A stretch of DNA of 64,000 bases, from the NCBI RefSeq assembly GCF_014839805.1, contig NC_051117.1, positions 930,001 to 994,000 on the forward strand. The letters are read 5' to 3'. Under the pieces are notes generated by a model, which was given only the letters and a program-made list of their open reading frames with translations, was not told the DNA's origin and made no database searches. A program made the translations under genes and the position numbers. The stretch comes from Manduca sexta. Taxonomy: Eukaryota; Arthropoda; Insecta; Lepidoptera; Sphingidae. This document shows, in pieces, positions 12,801 to 23,503 of the stretch; position 1 is the stretch's first letter; each line of letters opens with the position of its first letter.

Positions 12801-15800
12801 AATAAGACGTATTCATATTGTAGACGATGGTAAAATATAAAATATTTAATCAAAGCTAAGGCGACAGTTACACCGCTCTACTATATCCCATCTTTTTATA
12901 TATCATATATCACCGCCTTGTATTATATGCTCTTATACTGCTGGGCACGGGCGTACTGTACTACTGAGAGGGTTTAGGCCATAGCCCATCAAGCCCTAGT
13001 TCGAGTTGACAGACTTCACTATAAAAGCGGATGATATATTTTGACTATGATTTGTGTTACACATGTTCTCTACGACGATTATATACTTCCATCTCTCTCT
13101 CCAATGCGACCTTTTTTATAATGTTATTTATAAGTAAAAAAAAATATAGTTGGTAGTTTTGACATCGCCTACGAAGTGCGGCATCACCGACTTTTGAAAT
13201 AAGAATGAAAAATTCTTGGCAATGTAGGTATCACAAGGCTTTCCTTGTTATAGGGAACGATAATTTATGAACAAAAGACAAAATCAAGTCATCTTTCCAA
13301 GCTCAAGAGATGAACGGGTAGCTCTCAATAGGACATCGCCCTTAGTTGATTATGCAAATCGTTAGCAGTTAACGACAGCACGACTTTGATATAATCGTGT
13401 TTGTAATCTGTTTTTGTAATTTAAATTCGAAACTATCGACTGGCTACTGGAATGAGAGGTTCTTACAGGACTTAGAGGTACCTGCTTTGTTTATGAAGAA
13501 GATTTAAAAAAATACTTATTGATAGAAAATACATTCGAATAAGGTTAACACTACATAGTACGAAACAAAGTCGCTTTCTCTATCCCTATTTGTGCTTAAA
13601 TCTTTAAAACTACGGAACGGATTTTGATGCGGTTTTTTTAATAGATAGAGTGATTCAAGAGGAAGGTTTATATGTATAATAATAACATCCATTAAATAGT
13701 CAGCATTGCACCCGTGCGAAGCCGGGGCGGATCGCTAGTTTTTTTACACAGGATGGTAAAGTGCTTTCATTACACTCAATGGTACTTAGAGTGGAATAGA
13801 TAGACTAAGCCATCCCTCGTCAGTTGATGCAATTATGCCGGCCTGTTCGGTAATAGAGAGACACAGGCTCATCTATAATCATGAATGAAGAATAATTTCA
13901 CCAAAAATCCCAGTTTTAATTTTCTGATTTGTTGATCATTTTATAGTTTTGTACGAATATGGGGTGTTTTTTGGTCTGAATGTGTATTTTGCCGCTGCGA
14001 TGAATTTTCTCAGAGTATTAGAGGTATTAGCACGTATAAAATTAAAATTATTTTTTATTTATATTTATCTTGTTCGAAACTTACACTTTTTTTAGATATC
14101 TTCGATTTAAGTAACTTATTAGTATGTTATTTTCAAAAAAGATAAGCAAGTGGTTTCATTTAGTAACACAATGTCAATATTACCCTGTATATGAAATATA
14201 TTCATAAAGTAAATATATTACATGATCAACACATATATCAAGCATACGTAAAATACTGTAAATCTCATGTAAGCGTTCCAGCGGATCCCGGGATTTGGCG
14301 GCCATTTGTCAATTTCTGCACAAAGCGTGACAGGGGAACGAAAACCCGACATAATAAAAACAATACAACGTTTTGTCCGCCCCTGATCGCTTCTAAACGG
14401 ACGGTTTAAAGTTAAGCTTGATTGAAATGTTAATTCAGTTATGTCATATCGCAGTTGTGTCATGCAAAAAATACAATATATTTTGTATGTTATATGTTAC
14501 ACAAAATACATACAAACACACGAATAAATTTTTTTTTTGGAAGTCTATGTCGGCCATTTTGTTTGTACATTAGCTTATCCTCGCGGCTTTTTTTGTGTAA
14601 AAATATTTTCCGGTATTAAAGTCAAGCTTTATATTTTCCCGGTATAGAATATAGACTATAGCACTCAAGAGTAATGTGGCTTATATTAGTGTAAAATAAA
14701 TCTAAGTCAGTTTAGTAGTAAATCAGATTAGCATATTTAAACAAACTTTTCAATTTTATGTATTAGTATTGATGCTCTGCTCCTGTTGGTCATAGCGTGA
14801 TGTTATATAGCCTATTTCGATAAAAGGACTATCCAACACTAAAAGTAATTTTCAATTCGAACCAGTAGTTACTGAGATTAGCGCGTTCAAACAAACTTCA
14901 GCTTTATTTATTAGTAATAGATTATAAACTAAGGTTTTCAAACAAAAATAATTTTAACGAATATATCAACGTACGTATTTGTAGACAGTAATTCCTGTGT
15001 ATTAGGAGTTTGTAAATTTTCACACAGAATTCTATATAAATTAACTACTTGAACATTTACAAGAGGAGTTATGTTGTTATTTTTCAAAGGCTTTGTGCAT
15101 AAATGTTGTGGTGTTACTATTTCGTTATGTTAAGGAGGATTTTGGATTCAGACAAGGAGTTTAGTAAAATATTTTGTAACATAATGACTGGTAGATGCTG
15201 TGCCCATTTTTGTGGGAGATATCAATGGGCCTGGTTATTGTCGATCACATAATATCTCTTATAAATCCCTTGCAAAATAGCGGTTGTGGATTGCGGAATA
15301 AATTGTAGTAGAAACAAGAAAAAAGTCCTTACTTTTTTCATATCGTTTCTAAGTCTCCAACGCACTTAGAATTACCATAAAAATATTTATGTTTGTATGA
15401 TCTCACGGTTAAATTACTGAACTGATTTTGATCATGTTTGGTGCAGAGAAAACGTTAATTCTAGTAATGATATACGCAACATTATAAATTTGTCACAAAC
15501 AGAGTTTCTCACAGGCGTATCCGTGAGTAAACGTCAGCAAATCAATAAAAACGAAATCCAGCCCAACTTCTAATTACACCTTTCGACAAAATCTCGGGGA
15601 ACTTGCGCTAAGTGTAGCCAATCTCGCGGACACTTCGCGAGACAGTCATTAATCTACCCCCCCCCCCCTCGCCCCACACTATTAGGGTGGTTCATAGTTC
15701 CGCAGTTTTTATTTTCCACAAGCGTGTTTTTCCAAGAAGTCTTTATTTCTACATTGCTAATGCACTGGGTATACGATGTATGTGCTGTAATATGTATTTC

Positions 15801-18800
15801 TTGTAGTTTATCGTATTACTGGTTACTGGGAAGTGCTCTGATTTACGTATTGTTTGAGTTTTATTAAGTCCAGTAATGGGATTAGTAATATGAGAATTAA
15901 AAATAAGTATGATAATCCCGTGTCTTTGTGTAAAGCGCCATCTAGCGGTGAAAGGTTGAAACTATAAAGTAGTAAACACATTTTTGATATTAAATATACG
16001 TGTTATTTACCTACTTTACATTTTTATTATAAAAATCAATTTCGTTTACTGCTATATTAATTATTATTAACACATTCAAAATTTATTATTTTACTTCTCG
16101 AGTCAACTGCATGAAACGTCTAACGCCATCTATTATCGGATAGTGGTACCAAACCGTATAACACTCGGCTCTTCATACAATAAACGAGATACGATTTTAT
16201 TACGTCCCGTTGAGCATTTTATGGCTGTCATATTGGACAATACAGATAATTGGAGCCACACGTAGCGTTCCTCGAAATGGAATGTCACTGTTGAGGTAGG
16301 TCTTATGGAGTTTTAGTTTTCTTAGAAGCAGATACTAGGTTTGTTCCTTGTAAAATTATAAAACTTTATCATCAGTTTGTACTAGAATAAACAATGATTT
16401 GTCGATTCATATAATTCGGTAAAGTCGGTGCATTTGAACCTCTGTCTGCCCTTAGGAGGATACAGTAATGCTTGTTTTTTTTTAAATAATTTCATTCTCA
16501 GTCATTCGGTCAACTTTATTCCCTTGAGGCAACCGTACGTAAGGTTTAAAGCCCGCTATAGTGGCCCACGTAAGTGACTCGCGTTTCGAGGATCAGCCTG
16601 TGTATACCGGATCGTTTTCATAATCAAAAAATCAGAATAGTAAAACCGGAATATTTGATAAAGATTTTTGGTATAATGTTGGAAGAGGTGAAGACGAGTA
16701 TGTGGTTTTATTTATTAACACAATATTCAAATGACCGAATGCACACGATTTTAAATAAGCCGGCGTAATTCTGTCGACTGGCGAAGGGTAATAATTTACA
16801 TCATTTTTTTGTCCAAACACGGCATTGATCCCACTGCACTTGATGGTAAGCAGATCGGTATGCAAATAAAATATCGAATGACGAGAAAATTATCTCCTCT
16901 CAGTCGAAACAATTATGCCGGCCTATTTCAAATGTCTTTTATGCACTTCGTTATTTGGATTTTAAATTTTAATGTTATATATGCCGTGCCTACTAAAGTC
17001 GACCGTGGGACTCAAACTCAACAAGTATACAGCATTAAGGCAAGTTTTTTTTCTTAAAGCCACTTCATTAAAATGCGGTTCGTGTACTGAAAATAAACCC
17101 CACTGAATGGCGACTATGCGGGCATTTTGCCAATTTTTGTATTATCATGGTAAAGTATTAAGTTGAGCCGCGTGCGCCCGTCATGTGCATTAGATTAGAG
17201 TTCATGTTATAACGGTCGGTTAAGGCCAATGACATTAGAAATGCCAGCAAATAGGGTTACCCGCTCAATAATACAATGTTTTATATGTATTATGATACAA
17301 TCTTGGTTACTTCTATAAGTTGTAGGGTTGTTATGGTTATTCTTATGTTTTTTTTTCTCGAGAATTTTTGTTTATTATTGAGATACGTTTTTTTAGTAAT
17401 TCGATGGAAACACTGTCGAGATATGATGTTATTTTTTTTTTAAGAAATTGTATTATATGGAAGAATGTAATAAATAATATTAAAAAAATAAGTTGAAAAC
17501 AGGAAAAAGGTATATCTACGTTCCAAATTTCATCCACAAAAGCATATTTCATGGGCTATAAACGTATCCGAACATATTGACAAATTATCACATTAATTTA
17601 TTTTAATTTGATTTTGCTCACGTAATCGACTGGATGAAAGAGTTATTAGATAAAAGTCTTGATATATATTTTCCTGGGATAGAAAGTAGCCTATATCGTC
17701 TCGAAACTATCTCCATACAAAATTTCATCGAAATCTGTTCGGTAGATTTGTCTATCGCTTTCAGACAGGCACGGGGGACATTGTTTTATAATATATAATG
17801 ATACAATATGACAACAATTAACCATCACTGTTAACAGTTGCTAATAATATAAAAACTAACAATATTTATTTCCTACTGTTGCTATCCCAAGAACATCTCT
17901 ACATATCAAGAATTCTAAGTACGGACAAATTTATGTATACTTCGTCGTATTCAGCTGTGACTTGGATTTAAACATGACCCAAGTTCCTTTTGATGTTTGC
18001 AAATTGATTTAACGTTTGCAATTGAATTAATTACATTTTATCACTGATAGTAGCTTCTAAAGGCTTGAAAGTCTGAAATAAAAATCTCAGTGGGTTTATT
18101 GACTATATATACTTACGAAATACCTATTTGTGTATATTGTGTTGATCTGTCTGCTTATACAAATACATCACGCGTGTTTTTCAAAAGGGATAGGATGATG
18201 TGCACCCAGGCCACCCACTTTTCGCCTGTGCGTTCCGTCCCATTATATATATACTTATAAAATAACCATTTTTGAATCTAAGACTTGACAGACTTGTATC
18301 TTGAAGACTTTATCTCTGAAGGGGTACGGAGAGGTGCATCCAGGGTACTCGACTTTTTGCCTATACGTTCCGTTCCAAGATGACGGGGGAGAACCTATCA
18401 CTAAGTAGAGCACAAATTCCAAACTCCAGACTAATAGAGCATAGAAACCAAATTTCACTTTGCCCGACCCGGGTATTGAATCCGAGACCACAGGGACATC
18501 TGGTACACATTCCAATTCCAAACATGAAACTTCCACAATCATAACAATAGTAAGTAGTAATAAAACACAATTAGTCTTGTAATAAGAATTAAAACTATAT
18601 TCTGCAGTTAAATTTTCTTGTTTGTAGCCAATGAATAAATTCCAGCAGTTAAATTGATTATTCAATCTGACAACACAGCGAATAACGTAACCACTATTTG
18701 AATCCTAAATGAGAATTACCATTAAAACTCGAATCTATTTTTGTATTATTACGTTCGAGTTGCTCGCGCGACACATTCGACGTGATATCACGTTTTGTTC

Positions 18801-21800
18801 CGGGAATCGTTGCATATATTTTGCATGTTTGTCTAATAATATCTGTTACGTCAGTATACGTTAGGTGAAAAGGGACACCATTGGTTATTGATGTTTTTTT
18901 TTTATAACTTGACGATCAGCTCCGGTGGCCAAGATTAGACCAAAATTATACATAAAATTTTTGTGCAATATTTTATTAACATAGTTTCTTGTTGCGTAAA
19001 TTTGTAGCTATCTGGTTCGTAGGACCATTTTTTCTTATAATTGCTTAAATGTACGTTTCCTTGTTGCAGGCCACCGCAGCATCACGGCGCGGCGCTGCTG
19101 GCCGGCGTGGGGGGCGCGGGGGCCGTGCCCTCGTACGCACCCCCCGGCCGAGCGTTCTTCACTCCACCCCTGCCGCCGGAGTATAGGAACCCATTCGCTG
19201 ATAAGCCAACACTTAGAGGTGCGTGATTTTTGAGGTCGGATTAAGCAAAATTGAAAAATAATTTTCAGTGGTAAAACATGTCTATTTAAATAAATGGTTA
19301 AAATAGTTTAATTTTTATGTTATACTGCAAATTGCTGTATGGCAAATGGAAATTATATCCAAGTGTTAAAAACAATTGCATTACGATTTATAAAAAAATA
19401 TGATATGAATTATAGTTTCTGAGACGCAAAAATATTTTAAAGCTCTCACTTAATTCACAATCAAAATAATTGCATTCATTTTGCAGGCACAAACACGGAC
19501 GGGAACAACTATCTCAACAGGCGGCCGATCCCTCCGCCCTCACTGGGGCCCGGTCACGAGAGGATACCCATTAGACCTCCCGGACAGGTACGACACTTAA
19601 GTACTAAAAAACTAATATTTAAAAGAAATCCTGGTGCACTTAAAAAAAATTTTTTTTGTTTTTTTTTGCATATAATGAGCTGATTATTATACGTCATTAA
19701 ATGGCCGTAGTCTAACCGATTTGTTCATAGCCGCTTCGTGCTGTAAACAAGGAAGTCTAGAGTTCGATTCTTACACTAGACAATACATGAATAAGGCGAA
19801 ATAAAATAATTAAAGTTCTTTTCAAAGGATTATTAAAAATGATTTTATTTCGTTGAAGTGTTTCCAATTACCATGTTTTTCTCTATTGGCCACAAAGCCA
19901 CAAAGGTAGCTGAATATATTCAAAATTTCAAACCATCTTTAAACTTGTGTCCTTACAAGCAATCGTTAAATAAAATAATAGACATAATAAACTCTAGTCG
20001 AATTTATTTTAGACAAATAAAAAAGAATATATCGATTGAAGTTAATATATTGTAATTGTTCAACTGAATTGTTGCTGACTGTACCACTCTTCACCATTGC
20101 GTTCAAATAAAATATCAAACAAGTATTCCTCTTCACTATTTAGCCACAAATCGTATTCACCGTATGTGGTTTGTTATTCCCGCTTTCCGCAACAGCTGTA
20201 GACGTTTTAAATTTTAAAACAGCTATTTTATATTCTGTACGAACAGAAATCTTGTTACATCTACAATTCCAAACAGTAACTTGTCGATGTGTCAGTTTAA
20301 ACTTGGGTAGACGTTTCTAATGTTCAAGAGATGTTGATAATATTAAAACAAAACTACAAGTATACTTTGATAGCACAAGCGGACTGGCAATGGACCGGAG
20401 AAATTGAGAGGACAAAAAGAAGCTAGGACTGAAATATATTTCGGACTATAAAGATGAAAATGGAGCATCACAATATACCTACATTTGAGCATAAATTAAC
20501 CTTAGGTAGTTGGGTAATAAAACCTAAAGATTAAACTTTGAACAGTTAATATCTATAATTTATAAGCAAAATTATCTCATGCAAACATACTAAAAGTCAT
20601 AAAAGAAATGGTTACAATGAAAGGTGAAGATACAGAAAATAATGATTAAACAAATGCTATTTCAGGAGACATCGTCGCCGCAGGTGCCTGCGCCGCCGCC
20701 CGCGCCTCCGCTGCCCCCCGCGGGTATCGAACCGCAGAAGAAGAAACCTCTCAACACACCCAGTCACAAGGTAAATGCTGATCTTAAAATGTATTATTAT
20801 TGCAAGTTTCGATAGTTAAATATGTAAAGGAACTATTTTGATTTTATCGCAAATTCCAGAATTCACATATAAGTTAATAAATTTTCATAAAAATTCGTTT
20901 CTAATTCCTTTTCCTATCCTATCTTTAAAAAACAACTGCAATAAAATGATTATTTTACGTTTCTAAGCTTACTTAATGCAATGTTCTCTCTTCCGCAGCC
21001 TGACGAACTAGACAGCGACGTGAAGACGCCCGACCAAGCGAACTTCACAGACTTCGTTCCCAATTCGTTGAACATACCGACCATATCGAGGATCCTGTCT
21101 GGATCCAATGGGAGGAAAGAGGACATTCCAGATGTCCTCCTCAGAACTGTTACGGCCAAGCCTCAACACCCTCCGGAGAAAACTTCAAAGAGTGACATCT
21201 ACGTCACTAAAGATGCCGGAGTCACCCTCAGCGATTCTAACAGAGAAGCGTCTACTGAGGGGTCGGTTCTCGCAGTTCTGGATCCAGATATGAACAACCT
21301 AGACAGGCCTCTCATAGTCGACCAAAATGGCGAGACGAACACGAGGCGAAATCTTCAATATTCGACAAATAAGCAAAGCGATAGGAATGATAGTAGAAAG
21401 TACTTCACCCCAGCTACCACTATAGGTTTTGAATTGAAGGATCCTGAAATGTCTACAGAGAGGTATCACAATCTAGCGAACGTGAATTCTGATAAGAAGA
21501 TACTGAAACAGGATCCGAAGAACAATGGTCCAGTGCAAAGAGCAGGGGAGACGTGGCCCTTCGCCTGGAGCTTACATCTTTATTCCGCTTCAATAATGTT
21601 TATTGTTCTAGCAGTGATATCAATATTTAAAATCTGTTTGTACAATAAGTTCACGCATCTCTTCACACAGTACTACTTCATCATACTGCATCTTATACTG
21701 GTGTTTGTGTGTCTGATGCGTATATTCTACATGTGCTACGATCCGTACAACATCAACAACTCCCTACCAGTGTTCATCAGCGAGATCCTTCTTCACGTTC

Positions 21801-23503
21801 CGGAGATTTTCTTGAGCGTCGCCTTTGCTTGTACTATATTGTTCCTTCTCATCAACAGTACCAGTAACTTTAAGAATACTTGCTGTGCTTTCCTCTTGCG
21901 GCCGCGTACGATAATCGTAGGCGGCGGCTTGCACGTCCTCACGTGCGTAATGTTGCATATCTTTGAAAGTAACGACACCATATACAGAAGTCATGGTGTC
22001 GAGAAAAGGGTATTAGGTCTTACGTGTCAAATTATTTTTATCATAGCGTGTCTGACACTCGGAATTTGCTATGTCTGTGTATATAAAACATTAAAAACTG
22101 TATTGCAAAAGAAGAGTCATACATGTATGAACGGATTCCAGAATCTGTACCAAGCCATCCATATAAATCTTGCCACGGCATTACTCTTCGTTTTGATGGC
22201 GACGGTGCAGATTTATGGCATCTTCGGCATCAATCAGGTCAATATGACCAAGTTCAACTGGCTCCAGTGGGGGTACCAGTTCTCGCTCAGGTTGATAGAG
22301 ATTAGCATAATAGCTCTGGTGTCCTGGGTCATCAGTCTGAAGGTTATCGTCGCGTTGCAGCACGAGAAAGCTGATGGGAGTAAAATCTCCAGATTAAAAC
22401 TCTTCGCTTGCGCGGCCGGGTCGAGCAACGAACAGTTCGAGTCAGATTACCCTGCCATTTGTAATACCAACACTAATCTCCATACGTATACCATGAGGAC
22501 TGGCAAGCCGATTTACGAGGGTGGTCACCACCCGAACATGCCAGATCCGTACTGCGGACCCCCCATGGACCACCCGCGGTTCGCGCTAAATACACTAGCG
22601 GGCAATTGTGACAATAATTCCGGAACGGAGAATTATTCAGGTCACAGCTCGATAGCGAATGCGGGGCACAGCAGTTCGACTGAGTCGAGCAACGCTACGT
22701 CCAGCCAGGGTGTGACCAACCACCTCATCAACAAACATCACCCCAACATGGGCTATAACGGAATGGAGTCATCAGACGATCACTACTCGAACTGCGACCC
22801 AGCCATCCAGAGCTTGCAAGGAGATGATCCTATGGACCACGAGTACAACGTCATCCAATACGGAAGTAACAGTGACTTCATGAGGGACATAAAGAATCAA
22901 AACTACAACGGCGGGTCCAACAGATCTTCTCATAACTTCAAGCACATGTCGTATGATAGGGTATCATCGCGTACTAATAGCAACCCTCGCAAAAAGCACA
23001 GGGCGAAGAGCAAAAACCCTCCGAACTGCATGACGATGGGTTACGACTCTACCATTGGCCACCACTACCACCAGCCGCATATGCCTGACGAATACGGCAA
23101 CTATAACACTGAGAACGCGTCCTACCATACTTCTGGTATCCAGACCCTCAATCCCAATAGAAGTTATAGCAACGACTGTCAGGTCCGAAGTTCCCAGCGT
23201 CGCCACTCGCCGTCCACTTCCGTGGTGAACTCCAGCGGGAGCCAAAAGAGAGGGAAGGGAAACGGATTCCCAGATAGACCTAAGTCGACGGATTTGTACG
23301 GGTTTTCGGAAGACCCTAATGAGAGGAACTATCCCTGTGCTTTAGGGACTCCCCAACCGGCTCCAAGGAATTGCAGTTACGAGGCATCATATTCCCAGCC
23401 TCAAGATGAGATCCCGAATGAGGCTGAAGGGAATAGCATGCTGGTAGCTCAGGATGGTTTTGTGAGGTTCCGACCGCTGGAGGACGGGCCCTCGCAAACC
23501 TGA
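9755..23503 (+). CDS. PRRT3/PRRT4-like proline-rich seven-helix membrane protein (5' incomplete)
   Basis: Five exons, 9755-9890, 19070-19218, 19487-19587, 20666-20770 and 20999-23503, are each bounded by AG and GT and join without any frame break into 997 residues plus a partial first codon. The first ~160 residues are proline-rich and disordered; the segment to residue ~350 is polar. Seven hydrophobic helices follow at about residues 353-377, 387-408, 425-450, 467-485, 503-527, 550-572 and 588-613. The entry to helix 1 (WPFAWSLHLYSA) and the loop after helix 2 (CYDPYN...LP) resemble the membrane domain of vertebrate PRRT3/PRRT4. The last ~385 residues are a Ser/Asn/Gly/His-rich tail, presumably cytoplasmic. 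Molecular function is unknown for the family. The first exon starts two bases into a codon, so an upstream exon with start and possible signal peptide is missing. The family call is from remembered pattern only. Confidence 0.8.
9935..10070 (-). repeat. Interspersed repeat, family C, inverted
   Basis: Reads 'atggcgagcgcagtggaatacc', 'ttgtaattcaaggtgttggatggtgtttctgctg', 'gggcggtcgtat..ttaccatcaggcgaacg', the reverse complement of the copy at 49222-49375. A near-identical inverted copy is at 28765-28892. Confidence 0.65.
11405..11612 (+). repeat. SINE family B, 5'-truncated
   Basis: Begins inside the body (TGTGTGTATTCTATGTGAATTTATCGCTCGC), lacks the tRNA-like head, and keeps the 3' end through CTCTCAGTAGTAGAGGAGGCCCGTGC and 'tatataatacagggctgac'. 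Confidence 0.7.
12885..13020 (-). repeat. SINE family B 3' fragment, inverted and diverged
   Basis: The 'ctgctgggcacggg' and 'ctactgagagggtttaggcc' strings match the reverse complement of the SINE B 3' end, with many changes. Confidence 0.45.
15657..15668 (+). repeat. Homopolymer C tract (12 C)
   Basis: Twelve consecutive C residues inside AT-rich intron DNA. A second such run, of 13 C, is at 37308-37320. Confidence 0.9.
15934..15950 (-). promoter_or_regulatory. CTCF-like core motif
   Basis: AGCGCCATCTAGCGGTG on the + strand; the core CGCCATCTAGCGG matches the reverse complement of the CTCF core (YGCCMYCTRSTGG) at 12 of 13 positions. It lies in the large intron of the PRRT-like gene. Similar 'GCCATCTA' strings are common in insect repeats, so binding is not implied by the string alone. 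Confidence 0.3.
16545..16930 (+). repeat. Family D repeat split by about 145 bp
   Basis: The first half (GCTATAGTGGCCCACGTAAGTG..GATCAGCCTGTGTATA) ends near 16612. The second half (AAGCCGGCGTAATTCTGTCGACTGGCGAAGGGTAATAA) resumes near 16757. The copy at 9480-9665 is contiguous, so the AT-rich 145 bp between is probably an insertion. A third piece, 'cagtcgaaacaattatgccggcctatt', lies at 16898-16925. Confidence 0.5.
18190..18512 (-). repeat. SINE family A, inverted (one fuller and one partial copy)
   Basis: From about 18512 down to 18299, the - strand carries a tRNA-like head with a degraded B box (CGGATTCAATACCCGGGTCGGGCAAAG) and the family A body. A second 3' fragment (18190-18245) with 'gggacggaacgcacaggcgaaaagtgggtgg' follows. 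The ORF at 18255-18665 is an artefact of reading through this repeat. Confidence 0.65.
19070..19218 (+). CDS. PRRT-like gene, internal exon (Ala/Gly/Pro-rich)
   Basis: Acceptor CCTTGTTGCAG ends at 19069 and donor GTGCGTG starts at 19219. 149 bases keep the frame from the previous exon (AG|G = Arg) and leave one base. The peptide includes PSYAPPGRAFFTPPLPPEYR. It is very GC-rich against AT-rich introns. Confidence 0.8.
19487..19587 (+). CDS. PRRT-like gene, internal exon
   Basis: Acceptor TTTTGCAG ends at 19486 and donor GTACGAC starts at 19588. 101 bases complete the Gly codon split by the previous intron and end in frame 0. The peptide includes RRPIPPPSLGPGHERIPIRP. Confidence 0.8.
20666..20770 (+). 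CDS. PRRT-like gene, internal exon (Pro-rich)
   Basis: Acceptor CTATTTCAG ends at 20665 and donor GTAAAT starts at 20771. It is exactly 35 codons, so in phase on both sides. The peptide is mostly proline and alanine (PAPPPAPPLPPAG), a likely flexible extracellular or SH3/WW-binding type segment. Confidence 0.8.
20999..23503 (+). CDS. PRRT-like gene, terminal exon (membrane domain and tail)
   Basis: Acceptor CTCTTCCGCAG ends at 20998; the frame then runs 834 codons to TGA at 23501. All seven hydrophobic helices (about 21570-22350) and the whole low-complexity tail are in this one exon. The ATG at 20981 lies in the acceptor region and is not the start. Codon use is GC-rich and coding-like throughout. 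The smaller open frames overlapping it on both strands are shadows. Confidence 0.9.
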   Translation, partial: PDELDSDVKTPDQANFTDFVPNSLNIPTISRILSGSNGRKEDIPDVLLRTVTAKPQHPPEKTSKSDIYVTKDAGVTLSDSNREASTEGSVLAVLDPDMNNLDRPLIVDQNGETNTRRNLQYSTNKQSDRNDSRKYFTPATTIGFELKDPEMSTERYHNLANVNSDKKILKQDPKNNGPVQRAGETWPFAWSLHLYSASIMFIVLAVISIFKICLYNKFTHLFTQYYFIILHLILVFVCLMRIFYMCYDPYNINNSLPVFISEILLHVPEIFLSVAFACTILFLLINSTSNFKNTCCAFLLRPRTIIVGGGLHVLTCVMLHIFESNDTIYRSHGVEKRVLGLTCQIIFIIACLTLGICYVCVYKTLKTVLQKKSHTCMNGFQNLYQAIHINLATALLFVLMATVQIYGIFGINQVNMTKFNWLQWGYQFSLRLIEISIIALVSWVISLKVIVALQHEKADGSKISRLKLFACAAGSSNEQFESDYPAICNTNTNLHTYTMRTGKPIYEGGHHPNMPDPYCGPPMDHPRFALNTLAGNCDNNSGTENYSGHSSIANAGHSSSTESSNATSSQGVTNHLINKHHPNMGYNGMESSDDHYSNCDPAIQSLQGDDPMDHEYNVIQYGSNSDFMRDIKNQNYNGGSNRSSHNFKHMSYDRVSSRTNSNPRKKHRAKSKNPPNCMTMGYDSTIGHHYHQPHMPDEYGNYNTENASYHTSGIQTLNPNRSYSNDCQVRSSQRRHSPSTSVVNSSGSQKRGKGNGFPDRPKSTDLYGFSEDPNERNYPCALGTPQPAPRNCSYEASYSQPQDEIPNEAEGNSMLVAQDGFVRFRPLEDGPSQT

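Larger units (their letters stand above)
9891..19069 (+). other. 9.2 kb intron of the PRRT-like gene, repeat-filled
   Basis: Contains no recognised exon. It carries family C (9935-10070, -), SINE B (11405-11612, +), a SINE B fragment (12885-13020, -), family D pieces (13795-13875, 16545-16930), family R pieces near 13560-13735, 14575-14900, 15370-15530 and 17610-17800, and SINE A (18190-18512, -). Open frames at 10476, 14191, 14218, 16809 and 18255 coincide with repeats or AT-rich sequence. Confidence 0.7.

Noticed and set aside
20981..20998. ATG at 20981 as the start of the long PRRT-like frame
   Set aside because: It lies in the polypyrimidine tract and acceptor (CTCTTCCGCAG) of the terminal exon; the frame is continuous with four upstream exons instead.
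22964..23245. 93-codon - strand ORF inside the PRRT-like terminal exon
   Set aside because: It is antisense to clearly coding sequence, has low complexity and no domain; a shadow frame.
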